64,000 nt of DNA from Edaphobacter flagellatus. GTDB lineage: Bacteria; Acidobacteriota; Terriglobia; Terriglobales; Acidobacteriaceae. The position numbers were made by a program, and so were the translations under genes. Of the stretch, positions 62,121 to 64,000 are shown one piece after another (positions within the stretch are counted from its first letter, which is position 1; the number at the start of each line of letters is the position of its first letter). The notes below the pieces were generated by a model. The model was not told where the DNA came from. It did no database searches and saw only the letters and a list, made by a program, of their open reading frames with translations. The DNA is taken from NCBI RefSeq assembly GCF_025264665.1, contig NZ_CP073697.1:2046001-2110000 (forward strand). Direction: 5' to 3'.

Positions 62121-64000
62121 TTGAATCGAGCACTCGTTCTTACTGCCACGCTTCTTATGTCCTCTGTGTCGTTCGCACAACCCTTCACCAACACGCTGAT
62201 GCCACAGCCTTCGCACCTTACGGCAGGCGCGGGCGCATTTCCGTGGACCACCTCGGTCACGGTAGGCGTGACCCACTTCAGCGACCAGCGATTGAACGAT
62301 GCGGTGGAGCACCTGCTGGAGCAGCTGGAGCGCAAGACCGGCGTGCCTCGTCAGCGCAGCATCATGACCAGCAGCGCCTCCAGCCTGGTGATCGACGTCG
62401 ATGGGGCGGGCGAAACTGTTCAATCCATCGATGAGGACGAATCGTACACGCTGAGCGTCTCTGCCTCGGGCGTGAAGGTGCATGCCGCAACGGTAGTGGG
62501 CGCGATGCGCGGCATGACGACACTGCTGCAGCTGGTTCAGGTGAGCGGCAACGGCTTCGTCGTTCCTGCGGTTGAGGTTCAGGACTCGCCCCGCTTTCGC
62601 TGGCGCGGCCTGATGATCGATGCAGGCCGCCACTTCGAGCCGGTCGACGTCATCAAGCGCAACCTCGATGCCATGGCCGACGTGAAGCTCAACGTCTTCC
62701 ACTGGCACCTGACGGAGGATCAGGGCTTCCGCATCGAGAGCAAGCTGTATCCGAAGCTGACCGGTTCGGGCTCCGACGGGCTCTATTACACGCAGGACGA
62801 CGCCCGCGAGATTGTCGCTTACGCACGAGCACGCGGCATCCGCGTGGTGCCTGAGTTCGATATGCCTGGCCACACGCGCAGCTGGCTGGTCGGCTACCCG
62901 GAGCTTTCGAGCGATCCGGGGCCGTATACGCTGCGTCGCGAGTTCGGCGTCGAAGCTGTTGCGATGGATCCGACCAAAGAGAGCACCTACCAGTTCATCG
63001 ATGCCTTCCTCGGCGAGATGGCGACCATTTTCCCCGATCCCTACCTGCACCTGGGTGGCGATGAGACTCCAGGGACGCAGTGGAAGAACAATGCGCGCGT
63101 TGTGGAGTTCATGAAGGCACACCACTTCAAGAACACCGAGGAGCTGCAAACGTATTTCTCGCAGCGTGTGCTGGAGATTGCCAAAAAGCATGGCAAGCAC
63201 ATGGTGGGCTGGGATGAGATTCTGAACCCGGCGCTGCCGACCGACGCCATCATTCATTCGTGGCGCGGTGCGAAGTCGCTGTCGGACGCCGTGCAACGCG
63301 GCAATCAGGGCATCCTCTCCAAGGGTTACTACCTCGATCACATCGACTCTGCGGAGGACTACTACCTCGTCGATCCTCTTCCCGCAGGGAACACGCTCAC
63401 GCCGGAGCAGAGCAAACTCATACTCGGCGGCGAGGCCTGCATGTGGGGCGAGCATGTGAACGAGCTCTCGATCGACTCGCGCATCTGGCCGCGCACCGCA
63501 GCGGTTGCCGAGCGCCTGTGGTCACCCGCGAATGTGCGCGACGTAGACGACATGTATCGCCGGCTCGCGGTCGAATCGCTGCGCATCGAAGCTGTTGCCG
63601 GAACAACGCATCTGTCGCACGAAGGTGCAGCGCTGCGCGAGCTTGCAGGCACAGAAGACATCGCGGCGCTGCGCACCTTCGCATCGGCGATACAGCCAGT
63701 GCCCTTTGGCGAGCGCTACCATCAGCAGCACACCTCGGCGCTGACACCGATGAACAACCTTGTCGACGCCGTGCGTCCTGATCCAGCTTTGCGCCATCAG
63801 GTGAATGTGCTGGTGCGCGAGCTGCTGAAATCGCCGAAGACGAACGCGGAGGCACGCACGCAGCTCAGCCATATCTTTGCTACGTGGGCAGCCGCTGTTC
63901 CCACGGTTGAGGCACAGATGAACAACGCTCCTCTGCTGGCCACGGCACGGCCTCGCGCCCAGCAGCTGGCAGCGCTGGCACGCACCGGTCAGCAGGCGTT
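62121..64000 (+). CDS. Secreted GH20 beta-N-acetylhexosaminidase (partial, 3' end outside window)
   Basis: At least 626 aa, starting at TTG 62121 (GTCGGAG about 10 bases upstream). Signal peptide LVLTATLLMSSVSFAQ, GH20b domain (about 25-150), then the barrel (RFRWRGLMIDAGRHFEPVDV, NVFHWHLTEDQGFRIESKLY). The canonical catalytic pair is in YLHLGGDETPGTQW (about 312-313), followed by MVGWDEIL and GGEACMWGEH, all typical of chitobiase/hexosaminidase. Unlike the island GH20 at 22797 it keeps HLGGDE. Likely removes terminal GlcNAc from chitin or peptidoglycan fragments. It follows ggt by 86 bases. Confidence 0.94.
   Translation, partial: MNRALVLTATLLMSSVSFAQPFTNTLMPQPSHLTAGAGAFPWTTSVTVGVTHFSDQRLNDAVEHLLEQLERKTGVPRQRSIMTSSASSLVIDVDGAGETVQSIDEDESYTLSVSASGVKVHAATVVGAMRGMTTLLQLVQVSGNGFVVPAVEVQDSPRFRWRGLMIDAGRHFEPVDVIKRNLDAMADVKLNVFHWHLTEDQGFRIESKLYPKLTGSGSDGLYYTQDDAREIVAYARARGIRVVPEFDMPGHTRSWLVGYPELSSDPGPYTLRREFGVEAVAMDPTKESTYQFIDAFLGEMATIFPDPYLHLGGDETPGTQWKNNARVVEFMKAHHFKNTEELQTYFSQRVLEIAKKHGKHMVGWDEILNPALPTDAIIHSWRGAKSLSDAVQRGNQGILSKGYYLDHIDSAEDYYLVDPLPAGNTLTPEQSKLILGGEACMWGEHVNELSIDSRIWPRTAAVAERLWSPANVRDVDDMYRRLAVESLRIEAVAGTTHLSHEGAALRELAGTEDIAALRTFASAIQPVPFGERYHQQHTSALTPMNNLVDAVRPDPALRHQVNVLVRELLKSPKTNAEARTQLSHIFATWAAAVPTVEAQMNNAPLLATARPRAQQLAALARTGQQA

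Noticed and set aside
62055..63455. 466-codon open frame on the minus strand
   Set aside because: Antisense to the clear GH20 hexosaminidase and the end of ggt; Arg/His/Leu-rich low-complexity product, a high-GC shadow.
1..64000. CRISPR arrays, rRNA operons, intact insertion sequences
   Set aside because: No regular direct repeats with spacers, no rRNA sequence and no complete transposase were recognised.

Overview
The window looks like chromosomal DNA of a subdivision 1 acidobacterium (Terriglobus/Granulicella/Edaphobacter type). This is inferred from three Oar-like TonB-dependent receptors with N-terminal carboxypeptidase-regulatory domains, the CadC-type winged-helix membrane regulator, the secreted YVTN/FG-GAP proteins and the style of the housekeeping block. 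No 16S gene is present to prove it.

Layout. (1) 1-6.1 kb: a partial winged-helix membrane regulator diverges from a TonB receptor, followed by a secreted GH13 amylase-like enzyme. (2) 6.1-34.9 kb: a large catabolic island. A tightly overlapping six-gene minus-strand operon (RidA, ceramidase-like, Gfo/Idh, class III aminotransferase, FAH-type hydrolase, secreted heparinase II/III-like lyase) faces a 3-hydroxyacyl-CoA-dehydrogenase-like gene plus a DMT transporter. Next come a D-aminoacylase with a second class III aminotransferase, a TonB receptor facing a GH20 enzyme, a GH10-like protein, an amidohydrolase facing a second D-aminoacylase, and then IclR, a D-threonine-aldolase-like enzyme, a second dehydrogenase and an SSS symporter. 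A TPR/HTH regulator closes the island. Three of its divergent promoter regions carry the same operator, (C/G)T(T/C)GTCCA-N6-TGGA(C/T)(A/G)A(C/G), which implies one regulon; the embedded IclR protein is the best candidate regulator. (3) 35-38.6 kb: a degenerate isocitrate-lyase-like gene overlaps pyruvate phosphate dikinase. (4) 38.8-43.1 kb: a DtxR/MntR-type metalloregulator diverges from a TonB receptor across two tandem palindromic boxes. (5) 43.1-51.6 kb: two giant divergent secreted proteins are bracketed by related palindromic elements, with a phage terminase fragment and integrase-arm-like repeats beside tRNA-Ser. (6) 51.8-54.4 kb: a MacB-type permease and a SufR-like regulator. (7) 54.6-60.2 kb: a conserved housekeeping block, all on the minus strand: ispE, tRNA-Gln, prs, rplY, pth, rpsF, rpsR, rplI. 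(8) 60.2-64 kb: gamma-glutamyltransferase and a second, canonical GH20 hexosaminidase that runs off the window.

Working model for the island (inference): a polymer or conjugate containing uronic acid or amino sugar and N-acyl groups is bound by the TonB receptor and cut outside the cytoplasm by the lyase, GH20 and GH10-like enzymes. It is imported by the SSS/DMT carriers, N-deacylated by the two D-aminoacylases, and processed by aminotransferases, RidA, dehydrogenases, the FAH-type hydrolase and the PLP aldolase. The substrate cannot be read from sequence alone.
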